Shown here piece after piece: positions 40,243 through 49,723 of a stretch of DNA of 64,000 nucleotides; the first letter of the stretch is position 1, and every line of letters starts with the position of its first letter. The stretch lies in assembly GCF_038592985.1 (NCBI RefSeq), contig NZ_CP151951.1:115001-179000 (forward strand), written 5' to 3'. The stretch comes from Paenibacillus sp. FSL R10-2782. Lineage in GTDB: Bacteria > Bacillota > Bacilli > Paenibacillales > Paenibacillaceae. The notes below the pieces were generated by a model. That model was not told where the DNA came from. It ran no database searches and saw only the letters and a list, made by a program, of their open reading frames with translations. A program made the position numbers and the translations under genes.

Positions 40243-40689
40243 ATGTCTTTAATGCCACAGGTCCCTTTCGGAACACAACCGGGTATTCCGGGTTCATTCA
40301 CACCGTCAGGGCCTTCGCTTCCACAATTTCCTGGCCCGCAGGATTCGTTCCCGTCACCAATTGGCCCGCCACCAGGGGGAGGGCCGCTTGGTCCAGTAGG
40401 CCCGGGACCCCAAGGTCCATACGGACCGCAAGCTCAAGCGCCAACTGCCCCACCGCCGCAATTTACGCCACCGAAGCCGCTGGTCACGGCTTATGCTATT
40501 GATCCTTTAGCCATTTCCGGTTGCTTGTTCCGCAACACGTTTGTATGGCTGACGAATGGTGAGCGCTTCTGGCTGTATCCCGTCTTTGTAGGCAGAACAT
40601 CCGTAGCGGGATTCCGATGGAATGGTCGTTTTTGGACTTATTATGGTGTAGATACCAACCGTATCGAGTCGTTTAGTTGCTTTTGGTAA
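40243..40689 (+). CDS. Proline/glycine-rich protein with aromatic C-terminal domain
   Basis: 148 residues. Residues 1-75 are a Pro/Gly/Gln-rich low-complexity part (GPPPGGGPLGPVGPGPQGPYG); residues 80-148 form a compact aromatic domain (NTFVWLTNGERFWLYPVFVGRTSV, FRWNGRFWTYYGVDTNRIESF). It has no signal peptide. The low-complexity-plus-domain layout is like coat or exosporium proteins, but that is only a resemblance. ATG 40243 follows AAGGAG; ATG 40129 in frame lacks a site. Confidence 0.75.
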   Translation: MSLMPQVPFGTQPGIPGSFTPSGPSLPQFPGPQDSFPSPIGPPPGGGPLGPVGPGPQGPYGPQAQAPTAPPPQFTPPKPLVTAYAIDPLAISGCLFRNTFVWLTNGERFWLYPVFVGRTSVAGFRWNGRFWTYYGVDTNRIESFSCFW

Positions 40690-40784
40690 GCACACCTTTG
40701 GGGAAAAGCGTACCGGAAGGGAAAGCTGCGGAACATTGTAGCAAGAGAGAGACATGGGACATATGAGCAAATAAAATGAAGTAA

Positions 40785-40829
40785 AAAAGGACTGAGAGAA
40801 GCGCTCATAGCGTTCCTTCAGTCTTTTTT
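40785..40829. terminator. Bidirectional terminator
   Basis: AAAAGGACTGA / TCAGTCTTTT outer arms around an inner hairpin AGCGCT..AGCGTT, between convergent genes, with T- and A-runs on both sides. Confidence 0.75.
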
Positions 40830-40833
40830 GTTG

Positions 40834-42891
40834 TTACTCCATCCACCATCGCTTGAAATTGCTCCACCATGATTTCTTTTCTGCCTGCCGCTCCGATTGG
40901 TCAGTCTGTGTCGCTGTCAGCGGGTTATTCTGTCCTGACAGCGTTTCCTTAGGCTCCGTGCCGCTGACGAATACCTCCAGCCGCTTATCCGGACTGTCCG
41001 GCGCAGCCAGCTTGCCACTGGCTGGATCAATATAGGCGCTGACTACGCCGTCAGGGATGGGAAAGATTTTGGGCGGCACATTCTCCAGCGCTTTCTCCGT
41101 ATATTGCGCAAAAATCGGTGCTGCCCGCCGGGCATCCTGCGTGCTGATGGCCTTGCCCTTGTCATAGCCGACCCAGACGGCGGTGGACAGCTCGGGTGTG
41201 AAGCCAACCATCCACGCATCGGTGTTGGTCGTGCCGCTCTTCCCGGCAACCGGGCGCTTGATCAGCTTCGCGACCCGGTTGCCGGTGCCACCTTCCTCAA
41301 ACACGCCTTCCATAAGGCGTGTGAGGACGTAGGCAGAGGCGGGCTTCACCACCTGCACAGGCGCGGCCTGCGGTGCTTCGTAGAGCGACCGCCCGGCCGC
41401 ATCGGTGATGCGCAAAACCGCCACTGGGGCGACCTTTTGCCCGCCGCTGCCGATGACCGAGAAGGCCGAGGCCATCTCGAACGGGCTGACGGGCGATACG
41501 CCCAGTGCGAGGGAAGGCACGGGCTTCAGCTCGCTCGTAATGCCCATTTTGCGGGCGAGGTCCATGACCTTATCCGTCCCCACCTTCAAAATGGTGCTTA
41601 CAGCATAAATGTTATCGGACGCCGCAATCGCACGTCGCAGATCGATTTCGCCCAAATATTTGTCTCCAAAATTTTTGGGCTTGTAGGTTTTGCGGTTGTT
41701 GTCGTAGTGAAATAACGTGGGTCGGCTTTCAAACTTGGATGTACTCGTTAATTCTCCGGAATCCAGTGCGCTCAGATACATAATCGGCTTAAAGGATGAG
41801 CCGGGCTGCCGGGTTGTGACAAGCGTATGATTATACTGATTGCCGACATAGTTGGTCCCGCCAACCATGGCCTTCACATGCCCGTTGCGCGGGTCAATGG
41901 AGATCAACGCTGTTTCCAGTCCGTTGCTGTCCTTCATGCCCTCATTTACAGCCGCTTCGGCTGCTTGCTGCATGTGCATGTCCAGCGTGGTATAAATGCT
42001 CAGGCCGCCATGCTCCAGCACACTTTCACTAATTCCCAGCTCATTCGTTGCAAGCTGGCGGACGTAATCACGGAACCATGGCGCGGCTTCTAGCGTCCGG
42101 CGCTGGCTCTCGGGCCGCAGGGCGAGCATTTCCTCATAGGCCTTGGTGGCTTGGGCCGGGGTAATTTTGCCGGTGAGCGCCATGGAATCCAATACAATTT
42201 TTTGCCGATCCTTCGCGTTTTTCATATGATTATAAGGTGAATAATAGGTTGGTCCCTTCGGAATACCTGCCAGCAGGGCGCTTTCAGCCAAATCCAGATC
42301 TTTTGCGGATTTACCGAAATACATCTGCGATGCCGCTTCAATTCCATAGGCACCGTGGCCATAATAAATTTCGTTCAGATACATTTGTAGCAGCTCGTTC
42401 TTGGTATACTTCATTTCAAGCTGCGCAGTATAGATGGCTTCCTTGGCCTTGCGTGTCCATGTTTTCTCATGAGATAGGTACAGATTGCGTGCAAGCTGCT
42501 GAGTCAGCGTGCTGGCTCCTTGCGACATATCCCAGTGGGTCAGATTGACAAGCACGGCCCGGCCCAGGCCTTTGAAATCAAAGCCGAAATGATCGTAAAA
42601 CTTCCGGTCCTCCACAGCCAGCGTAGCTGCAATCAGATCGGGGGAAATGTGACCCAACTGGACAGGGATGGATTCCTTGCCTCCGGCAGAGAAGGTGGCA
42701 ATGACCTGCCCCTGGCTGTCGAGCAGCCGTGAATTCCGGTCCGTATCCGCGAGCGGAAGACTGGTCGCATATAAATAGGCGAGCAGAATGCAGGCGGCGA
42801 TGACCGTCAGAATGGTGAGTGACAGCAGTCCCTGAAACCATCGAAGCCAGAGTGGCTTGCGTTTGGGGGATTGCCCGGTTGTACCGCCCAT
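40834..42891 (-). CDS. pbpG: Class A penicillin-binding protein (PBP2d/PbpG-like)
   Basis: Polymerises and crosslinks peptidoglycan. 685 residues: TM anchor (about 20-41), GT51 glycosyltransferase with VEDRKFYDH (Glu94) and QGASTLTQQLARN, then the transpeptidase domain with SSFK (365-368), SDN (425-427) and KSG (551-553). B. subtilis PbpG is a sporulation PBP next to ywhD; order and size fit that family, but assignment to PBP2d rather than PBP4/1b is moderate. Start ATG 42891 follows AAGGAGG; GTG 42894 and ATG 42933 are alternatives. Confidence 0.88.
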   Translation of the reverse strand: MGGTTGQSPKRKPLWLRWFQGLLSLTILTVIAACILLAYLYATSLPLADTDRNSRLLDSQGQVIATFSAGGKESIPVQLGHISPDLIAATLAVEDRKFYDHFGFDFKGLGRAVLVNLTHWDMSQGASTLTQQLARNLYLSHEKTWTRKAKEAIYTAQLEMKYTKNELLQMYLNEIYYGHGAYGIEAASQMYFGKSAKDLDLAESALLAGIPKGPTYYSPYNHMKNAKDRQKIVLDSMALTGKITPAQATKAYEEMLALRPESQRRTLEAAPWFRDYVRQLATNELGISESVLEHGGLSIYTTLDMHMQQAAEAAVNEGMKDSNGLETALISIDPRNGHVKAMVGGTNYVGNQYNHTLVTTRQPGSSFKPIMYLSALDSGELTSTSKFESRPTLFHYDNNRKTYKPKNFGDKYLGEIDLRRAIAASDNIYAVSTILKVGTDKVMDLARKMGITSELKPVPSLALGVSPVSPFEMASAFSVIGSGGQKVAPVAVLRITDAAGRSLYEAPQAAPVQVVKPASAYVLTRLMEGVFEEGGTGNRVAKLIKRPVAGKSGTTNTDAWMVGFTPELSTAVWVGYDKGKAISTQDARRAAPIFAQYTEKALENVPPKIFPIPDGVVSAYIDPASGKLAAPDSPDKRLEVFVSGTEPKETLSGQNNPLTATQTDQSERQAEKKSWWSNFKRWWME

Positions 42892-43495
42892 CACGCCACC
42901 TCCTTCCTTGGTTGATGTTCTCAGTATTGTCAATCCGAAAGCGTCTATTCATCAGATGCACGTACGTGTGTATTTTATACGAGGTCAAGTCTAAAAAAGG
43001 ATTTTTCAGGCTATCCGGGTATCGTTTATCCTGCAAAAAGTGTGAAAGCACAGTGTGTTTGGTACAATAAATATAGCAAACTTGGCGTTTGCGTGTTGCA
43101 GATATCAAGGAAGTTAACGTTTATATTGCCTAAATTTGTGGAGGATTTAACGAGGTAGAGAGCACAATGAGCTGGATATATTTCCAAGTATAATCGTGTT
43201 ATGACACAAAAAATAAATGTAACTGGTATATTAAGAAGCGTCGCAGTGCTTTTTGTCGCCTATTTTCTGGTGTAAAAGAGTGCTATAGGCGCTTTTTTAT
43301 TTGAGGTCAGGTTGGAAAATAGGCGGGAAAGCTTATTGGACACCGAATTTCCTATAAAGATAAAAGAAGGAAATTTAAGGGTGTGTGTAGAATATACAAA
43401 AAACCAGACATTTTACAGAATTGTAATATCAACAAGGGGAGGTTTGGTTATGGCAATACATAATTCGGTGAAATACCAAAGAGGGGGAAATTTTT
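42892..43495. other. 604-nt non-coding gap between pbpG and the MFS gene
   Basis: No convincing gene. At 43257-43299 CGCCTA / TAGGCG enclose a 23-nt loop and are followed by CTTTTTTA: a weak terminator, perhaps of a small transcript starting near 43100-43200. TAACGAGGTAGAGAGCAC before ATG 43168 would translate only 8 codons. I could not place a promoter for pbpG; no sigma-F consensus was obvious by eye. Confidence 0.4.
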
Positions 43496-44788
43496 TTGAT
43501 CAGGCGCTCTTTTTATTACCTGTGGGGGTCTCAGACGATCTCCAACGTAGCAGATATCATCTACATGTTGAGTGTAGTGGTATTGGTGTTCAGCTCAAGT
43601 AATTCTTTAATGACGACTATTTTGATTCCGCTTTTCCGATTGTCTGCCCAAGTGCTAAGCGGGCTCGTTGCACCGATAGTCCTCGGCCGATTTCGACTAA
43701 CGCGTATTTTGCTATTTTCCCAATTTGGACAGTTTGTCATCTTTTCGCTGTTGCTGCTTTATTTGTGGATCGTACCTGAGCAAAGGTCATTTCTGTTTAT
43801 TTTTGTGATGGTGTTCGGTATGTCTTTTCTGGATGGCTGGACCAATCCTTCACGTAATGCACTAGTACCTCGTTTGGCCACTGGCGAAGGGCTGATGCGG
43901 GCGAACGGTATGGTGGCAGTCAGTGATCAAGTGGTCAAATGCGCAGGTTGGGCGTTAAGTGGAATCATTGTGGCTTGGCTGGGTTCCCTCAATACGCTTG
44001 TGATCGCATCATGTTGTTACCTCGTCGCTGTAACCGTTACAGCCTTCATCCGTGATCCGCTGGATCAAAAGGAATTAACCCCCGAATCTTCAGCATCCTC
44101 AGAAAATTCAGTAGAAACCGCAAACCAAAAGGAAAAAGGCTCCCATTGGAAAGAGCTTGGAGAAGGCTGGCAGATCATTTGGCATAACCGCCGCATTCGT
44201 TCTTTGATGATCGTGGATAGTGTGGACACCATTGGAGGAACCTCCTGGCTTGGCGTATTTATTCTGGCGTATGTTACTCAGGTGCTGCATCAGGATGCAA
44301 GCTGGTGGGGCTTTATGAATGCCTCCTTTTTCTCGGGTACGATTCTGGGCGGACTGCTTGTCGTTGGCTTGGTCAAGCGGCTGCAAAGAAACAGCTTTCT
44401 GTACATGCTGGGAGCGTTGCTCGTATATGTGCTGATTACGGTGGTGTTTGCGCTCAATACGATCCCGGTCGCTGCGCTTGTTCTTTTTGCTGTATCTGGC
44501 TTACCGGTTCAAATGGCAGGAATTATTCGCCGTACCTTGCTGCAAACGAGTGCACCGGCCGCTCAGCTCCCTAAAGTGATGGCGGGTATTGATGTGCTTA
44601 CGAATCTCGCTTTCGGACTGTCCTTGTTATTCCTGGGGTGGTACGCAGACCGTTTCGGCATGGTGCAGGTGTATTTACTGGCTGCGGCTATGACAACCCT
44701 TGCCGTTCTGATCGGCTGGTTCTATCGCCGTGATTTTCAGGAAAGTGAGCAAATCGATCATCCAACCGCTACAAGCGCTGGCATTTAA
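43496..44788 (+). CDS. Major facilitator superfamily transporter
   Basis: 430 residues, about 12 TM segments with a hydrophilic central loop (about 195-225, rich in Ser/Glu). Layout resembles MFS_3-type efflux proteins (first segment YLWGSQTISNVADIIYMLSVVVLV, FLDGWTNPSRNALVP after TM4). It probably exports drugs or metabolites. TTG start at 43496 follows GAGGGGGAAA at about 9 nt. Confidence 0.9.
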   Translation: MIRRSFYYLWGSQTISNVADIIYMLSVVVLVFSSSNSLMTTILIPLFRLSAQVLSGLVAPIVLGRFRLTRILLFSQFGQFVIFSLLLLYLWIVPEQRSFLFIFVMVFGMSFLDGWTNPSRNALVPRLATGEGLMRANGMVAVSDQVVKCAGWALSGIIVAWLGSLNTLVIASCCYLVAVTVTAFIRDPLDQKELTPESSASSENSVETANQKEKGSHWKELGEGWQIIWHNRRIRSLMIVDSVDTIGGTSWLGVFILAYVTQVLHQDASWWGFMNASFFSGTILGGLLVVGLVKRLQRNSFLYMLGALLVYVLITVVFALNTIPVAALVLFAVSGLPVQMAGIIRRTLLQTSAPAAQLPKVMAGIDVLTNLAFGLSLLFLGWYADRFGMVQVYLLAAAMTTLAVLIGWFYRRDFQESEQIDHPTATSAGI

Positions 44789-44880
44789 AATTGGCGTTCT
44801 CGTTAGACATGACATCGTTCATTGGATGACTACATAGTTAAATGCAGGTGTATAACCTGTAATTTCTCTCAATTTCACAG

Positions 44881-44916
44881 GAACACCACTGGGATGATGT
44901 TGTCGGTGGTGTTCCC
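44881..44916. terminator. Inverted repeat between convergent genes, possible terminator
   Basis: Perfect 10-bp arms GGAACACCAC / GTGGTGTTCC with a 16-nt centre. No T-run on either side, so it could also be a transcript-stabilising hairpin. Confidence 0.45.
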
Positions 44917-44968
44917 TTCATATCATTTGGGACAGTATGTCTGTTGAGCCATATGTACCCTTCTAATG

Positions 44969-45550
44969 TCAGGTCTGTTTGCTCGTGATATATGTTTTGA
45001 CGGCAGGAGGAATGTAATTGGTAAATTGCCGTAGGATTCCTTGCGGAGTAGTATCCGTAAGTACCATCGCACGATATTTTTGTTGCATAAATTGTTCCTC
45101 AGCCATACGATCAAACAAGGAAATAAGAGGATCGTAATAATGGTTAATGTTTAAAAGACCACATGGCTTTTCGTGCAAGCCTAATTGTGCCCATGTAAAA
45201 ACTTCAAAATATTCTTCCATCGTTCCTGGGCCACCTGGTAAAGCAATAAACCCGTCCGCAATCTCTGCCATTTTAGATTTTCGTTCATGCATTGAATCAA
45301 CAATGATTAGTTCGCTCAGGCTATTATGCGCAATTTCACGGCTTTGCAAAAAGTGAGGGAGCACACCGATGACGTTACCTCCTGCATGAAGTACCGCATC
45401 AGCTACTGCACCCATTAAACCAACGCTTGCTCCTCCATAAACCAGGCTTATCTCTTGTGCGGCAAGTGCCTTGCCCAGAGCAATAGCATGCTCTCGATAA
45501 ATCGCAGACGCTCCATCACTGGAACCGCAGAAAACAGCAATGCTTTTCAT
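44969..45550 (-). CDS. yvdD: LOG-family nucleotide phosphoribohydrolase-like protein (YvdD)
   Basis: 193 residues. Rossmann-like fold with FCGSSDGAS, YGGASVGLMGAVADAV and the LOG signature LPGGPGTMEEYFEVFTWAQLG. Family members (often misnamed lysine decarboxylases) remove ribose 5-phosphate from nucleoside monophosphates, including cytokinin precursors. It lies 12 nt after a MazG-like gene, as yvdC-yvdD in B. subtilis, which suggests joint work on modified or damaged nucleotides. Confidence 0.93.
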   Translation of the reverse strand: MKSIAVFCGSSDGASAIYREHAIALGKALAAQEISLVYGGASVGLMGAVADAVLHAGGNVIGVLPHFLQSREIAHNSLSELIIVDSMHERKSKMAEIADGFIALPGGPGTMEEYFEVFTWAQLGLHEKPCGLLNINHYYDPLISLFDRMAEEQFMQQKYRAMVLTDTTPQGILRQFTNYIPPAVKTYITSKQT

Positions 45551-45562
45551 ATTAGATCCCCC

Positions 45563-45877
45563 TTATGAATATCTCTTTGCAAGTTTTTGCTGGTGTGTCC
45601 GAAATATGTCTTCCAAGGTGATATCATACTTGTTGGCGATTACGATAAGATTACCCAGTACGTCTCCAAGTTCTTCAGTTAAATGTTTCTTGTTATCCTC
45701 GAATGAACCATCCATTTCATCGGGACGGTCTCTGCCGATTTCCAGGGCGCGAATGGCTCTCGCAACCTCTCCAGTTTCTTCTGCCAAGAAACCAATTCGG
45801 ACGAATATATCTAAATCCGACCAGCTTCTCTCCTGGTAATACTGCTTTACCCATTGTTGAAAATCATTAATATCCAT
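45563..45877 (-). CDS. yvdC: MazG-like nucleotide pyrophosphohydrolase (YvdC)
   Basis: 104 residues. MazG metal motifs EETGE and EELGDVLGNLIVIAN, with a helix bundle pattern. Splits NTPs or dNTPs to monophosphates, here plausibly feeding YvdD. ATG 45877 follows TTTGGAGG and gives a protein the size of B. subtilis YvdC; the 42-codon longer in-frame start (46000) lacks support. Confidence 0.92.
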   Translation of the reverse strand: MDINDFQQWVKQYYQERSWSDLDIFVRIGFLAEETGEVARAIRALEIGRDRPDEMDGSFEDNKKHLTEELGDVLGNLIVIANKYDITLEDIFRTHQQKLAKRYS

Positions 45878-46082
45878 ATCCAGCCTCCAAATATAAACCA
45901 ATGAATAGGCGTCGGCTATACACAAAACCTCAAGGTTTACATAAAACCGAAACATTTGTTCGTGTTTTTTTATTATATAAGATGAAAGGGTATTTTTCAA
46001 AGAAAAAAATATTTTTGGAGCGACCCACGGCGTTCAGCCAACCTTGCGTTTAAGTCCACTGCGACCGTATCAGGTCAGCTTG

Positions 46083-47822
46083 CTAGGCCGTAGTGAACTG
46101 GCTGTTATAGAGCGAGGCATAATGTCCCCCGCTTGCAAGCAGACCCTCATGGGTTCCGCTTTCGACCACATCGCCGTTTTTCATGTATAAAATCAGATCC
46201 GCTTCGCGGATGGTCGATAGTCTGTGGGCGATCACAAAGCTGGTGCGTCCGGCAATCATTTTCATAAACGCCTTTTGAATACGCGCTTCTGTCAGGGTGT
46301 CTATACTGCTGGTCGCTTCATCTAGAATGAGCATAGGTGGATCGACGAGGATTACCCGCGCGATGGTGAGCAACTGCTTTTGACCTTGCGACAGGCTGTC
46401 GCCTGAACCGCTGATGACCGTATCGTAGCCATGAGGCAGACGCTTGATGAAGCTATGTGCATTGGCAGCCTTTGCAGCCGCGATCACTTTTTCTTCCGTT
46501 GCTTCCGGCTTTCCGTAAGCGATATTGTCCCGAATCGTACCGCTGAACAGCCATGTATCCTGGAGTACCATGCCAAAATTAGTCCGCAAGCTGTCCCGGC
46601 TCATGTCATTGATATTGACCCCGTCGATGGATATCGAGCCGCTATCTACATCATAGAACCGCATGAGCAGGTTGACGAGCGTTGTTTTGCCTGCCCCGGT
46701 TTGACCGACAATCGCAACACGGGTACCCGGCTTAACCTCCAGACTAAAGTCCGTAATGAGCGTACGCTCCGGGGTATAGGAGAATTTGACATGATCAAAA
46801 AGAATCGTGCCTTTGCTGCGTTCCAAATGTACGGCGTTCGATTTTTCCGGCTGCTCAGACGGTGAGTCCAAAATAGCGAATATGCGCTGGGCAGAAGCCG
46901 TAGCCGCTTGGAACTGAGTTAGCACCCCTGTGATTTCATTAAAGGGCTTGGCGAACAGGTTCGTATAGATCAGAAAGCTTGACAATCCGCCTACCGAAAT
47001 TACACCCAAAATGATGGATATACAGCCGATCATCGCCGTGACCGAGAAGGTCATGTTGTTCACTAGACGGGTGGAGGGATTGGACAATGATCCATAAAAC
47101 TGTGATTTTACCCCGGCTTGATACAGTTGGTCATTTTTGGCGGCGAATTCGTCAAAAGAACGGTTTTCATAATGAAAGGCTGTAACCACCCGTTGTCCGC
47201 CAATCATTTCCTCCACATAACCATTCAGACTTCCTAAAATTTGGGCCTGTTCGCGGAACATGCGCTGGGATCGTGTGGTAATGAACCGTGCCACGCCATA
47301 CGTAACCGGGGCTGACACCAGCACGACCAGCGTCATGATCGGACTGATATACAGCATGAGCACAATCGAGCCTATAATCGTAATAATCCCAGTTATCAAG
47401 GTGGAAAAACCTTGAAGTAGCCCATCCGACACGGCATCCATATCGTTCACAAAACGGCTGATACTGTCACCTTGCGGGTGATTGTCATGAAAGCTTAATG
47501 GCAGGATATTAAAATGATCAAATAACTCTCGCCGCATATCATTGACCGTCTGATAAGCAATACGGTTCGTCAAATAGGTGAGCAGCCAGCTAAACAAGCT
47601 GCCTACGGCATACACCATGCCTAATCCGGCAAGAATATGCGCAATTCCTCTAAAATCCACTACTCCCTTATCCACCATATGGTCGATGGCCTGACCGATC
47701 ATATAGGGACCTATCAGACTGGCAAGCACGCTGAGAATTGCGCTGACAATGACCCAAAACGCTGTTTTTTTATATTGACCCACATAGGTTAACAATCTTC
47801 TCCAGGTTTCCTTGGCGCTCAT
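46083..47822 (-). CDS. Heterodimeric ABC exporter, catalytic-site subunit
   Basis: 579 residues: six-TM type 1 exporter domain (about 15-310) then the ATPase with Walker A GQTGAGKTT, LVLQDTWLFSG Q-loop, signature LSQGQ (Gln in place of Gly), Walker B LILDE with catalytic Glu, and His in VIAHRLS. The non-canonical LSQGQ pairs with the degenerate site of the partner. Its start overlaps the partner gene by 4 nt (ATGA), showing translational coupling. Substrate unknown; possibly a drug or peptide. Confidence 0.93.
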   Translation of the reverse strand: MSAKETWRRLLTYVGQYKKTAFWVIVSAILSVLASLIGPYMIGQAIDHMVDKGVVDFRGIAHILAGLGMVYAVGSLFSWLLTYLTNRIAYQTVNDMRRELFDHFNILPLSFHDNHPQGDSISRFVNDMDAVSDGLLQGFSTLITGIITIIGSIVLMLYISPIMTLVVLVSAPVTYGVARFITTRSQRMFREQAQILGSLNGYVEEMIGGQRVVTAFHYENRSFDEFAAKNDQLYQAGVKSQFYGSLSNPSTRLVNNMTFSVTAMIGCISIILGVISVGGLSSFLIYTNLFAKPFNEITGVLTQFQAATASAQRIFAILDSPSEQPEKSNAVHLERSKGTILFDHVKFSYTPERTLITDFSLEVKPGTRVAIVGQTGAGKTTLVNLLMRFYDVDSGSISIDGVNINDMSRDSLRTNFGMVLQDTWLFSGTIRDNIAYGKPEATEEKVIAAAKAANAHSFIKRLPHGYDTVISGSGDSLSQGQKQLLTIARVILVDPPMLILDEATSSIDTLTEARIQKAFMKMIAGRTSFVIAHRLSTIREADLILYMKNGDVVESGTHEGLLASGGHYASLYNSQFTTA

Positions 47823-49585
47823 TGGTCTACCTCCTGCGTTGAGAGCTGGGAACGATTAATTTCCTGATATACATCTGAACTGCTCATCAACTGTTCGTGT
47901 GTGCCGACAGCGACAACCCGCCCTTCGTCAAACACAATAATTTTATCAGCATGCTGTACGCTGCTGACCCGTTGCGAGACAAGCAGGACGGTCATGCTGC
48001 TGCTATTTTCCCGTAACGATTTACGCAAGGCGGCATCGGTTGCAAAATCAAGTGCACTTGATGAATCATCCAAAATGAGGATTTGCGGATTCCCTACAAT
48101 AGCTCTGGCAATGGTTAGACGTTGCTTTTGACCTCCCGACAGATTAAGGCCCCCTCGGGCAATCGGAGCATCGTATTTTTCGGGCAGATTGGCAATGAAC
48201 TCATCCGCTTGCGCAATCGCTGCTGCTCGGGCGATCTCCTCATCGGTGGCGTGTTCATGACCCCAGCGAATATTATCCGCTATGGTGCCGGTGAACAGCA
48301 GCGCCTTTTGTGGAACAATCCCGATTTTCTGCCGCAATGGTTCAAGCTTATACTGGCGAACGTCGATGCCTTCGATTTGAACCCGCCCCTCCACCGCGTC
48401 ATAGAACCGGGGAATGAGATTCACAAACGTAGATTTCCCCGAACCCGTTCCTCCGATGATACCGACCGTTTCACCGGGGTAGATGTCAATGGTAACATCG
48501 CTAAGCGCCAATTGTCCCGTTTGGTTGTATCCGAAGGAGACGTGATCAAAAGCGATAACTGGTACGTTTTTTTGTGAGGACGTATGATCTTTAACCGGCT
48601 GACCTTCAGATATAGCAACATCGGAGATCGAAGCTTGGGTATCCAGAACCTCCTGAATCCGTGCTGCCGAGGTTGCGGCTTTGGTAAACAGAATAATTAA
48701 ATTGGTCACCACGATGAGAGCCAGCAAAATCTGCGTGATATAATTAATAAAAGCAATAATCTCCCCTTGCGTAAGAGATCCATATTGAATATGAATGCCG
48801 CCGACCCACAGAATCGCAATAATGGCTCCGTTGACCACCAGCAAGGTGGCTGGGCTGAGCAAAGCGGAAATGCGCCCTACACGGATGGCGGTTTGGGTCA
48901 GGTCATCCGAGGCTGAATTGAACTTGACTCGTTCGGCTCCTCTTTTGGCAAAGGCCCGTATGACCCTTACCCCTGTTAGATTTTCGCTGAGTACAAGAGC
49001 GATGTTGTCTAGCTTTTTCTGATACTGGCGGTACAACGGCGAAGCCTTCGTAATAACCAGATACAGGATCAAAGCCAGAATTGGCGTAGCGGCCAAAAGT
49101 ACCAAAGCGAGGCGAAAGTCCAGGATCATCGACATGATAATAGCCCCAATGCAAATAAAAGGAGCCCGAATGACCAGACGAATCAGCATCGCCACAGCCG
49201 TCTGGAGTTGATTCACATCGTTCGTGATCCGATTGATGAGTGAGGGTGTACCAAACTTATCCAGATCGGCATAAGAGAACGATGAAATGTGCTTAAACAT
49301 CGTATTGCGCAGCGTCGTTCCAAATCCTTGAGAGGCCCGGGCTGCGTAGAACTGGCACACCATTGAGCTGCCAAAGCCCAGCACGGTCATAAGCAACATC
49401 AAAAGACCCATCTGCCAAACATAATGGGTATCACCTTTGCCAACGCCATGATTGATCATTAGCGCTACCATCGTAGGCAGCAACAATTCCAGAATCGCCT
49501 CAATCAGTTTAAACAGAGGCCCAAGAATACTTTCCTTTTTATAAGGCTTCAAAAAAACAGCAAATTTCAGCAAAAAAACCATCAC
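47819..49585 (-). CDS. Heterodimeric ABC exporter, degenerate-site subunit
   Basis: 588 residues: TM domain (about 15-315) and ATPase with canonical Walker A GGTGSGKST and LSGGQ, but Walker B LILDD has Asp for the catalytic Glu, and the switch His is Gln (VSQRVS). This asymmetry matches TM287/288, BmrCD and LmrCD type exporters. Start GTG 49585 or ATG 49582 after AGGTTAGGTG. Divergent from a LysR gene with a palindrome between them. Confidence 0.93.
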   Translation of the reverse strand: MMVFLLKFAVFLKPYKKESILGPLFKLIEAILELLLPTMVALMINHGVGKGDTHYVWQMGLLMLLMTVLGFGSSMVCQFYAARASQGFGTTLRNTMFKHISSFSYADLDKFGTPSLINRITNDVNQLQTAVAMLIRLVIRAPFICIGAIIMSMILDFRLALVLLAATPILALILYLVITKASPLYRQYQKKLDNIALVLSENLTGVRVIRAFAKRGAERVKFNSASDDLTQTAIRVGRISALLSPATLLVVNGAIIAILWVGGIHIQYGSLTQGEIIAFINYITQILLALIVVTNLIILFTKAATSAARIQEVLDTQASISDVAISEGQPVKDHTSSQKNVPVIAFDHVSFGYNQTGQLALSDVTIDIYPGETVGIIGGTGSGKSTFVNLIPRFYDAVEGRVQIEGIDVRQYKLEPLRQKIGIVPQKALLFTGTIADNIRWGHEHATDEEIARAAAIAQADEFIANLPEKYDAPIARGGLNLSGGQKQRLTIARAIVGNPQILILDDSSSALDFATDAALRKSLRENSSSMTVLLVSQRVSSVQHADKIIVFDEGRVVAVGTHEQLMSSSDVYQEINRSQLSTQEVDQ

Positions 49586-49687
49586 CTAACCTGAATAATG
49601 TATAATGCCCGTTGATTCAACCTGATAACTGAATATGATTATGGCATATCCCAAACCATATGAATAATATTTAATATATATTAGAGG

Positions 49688-49704
49688 TATATGTATTACA
49701 TATA
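49688..49704. promoter_or_regulatory. Palindrome in the LysR/exporter intergenic region
   Basis: TATATGTA-T-TACATATA: perfect 8-bp arms around one base. It contains T-N11-A matches, the LysR-box form. It lies 9 nt before the LysR ribosome site and about 100 bp from the exporter start, so it may serve autoregulation. Confidence 0.6.
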
Positions 49705-49723
49705 TCAGTACCGGAGGTCCATG

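Noticed and set aside
41104-41715. Antisense frame of 203 codons over pbpG
   Set aside because: Arg/Gly-rich shadow of a GC-rich coding stretch.
43312-43602. 96-codon frame before the MFS gene
   Set aside because: It overlaps the MFS start in another frame, has no ribosome site and no pattern.
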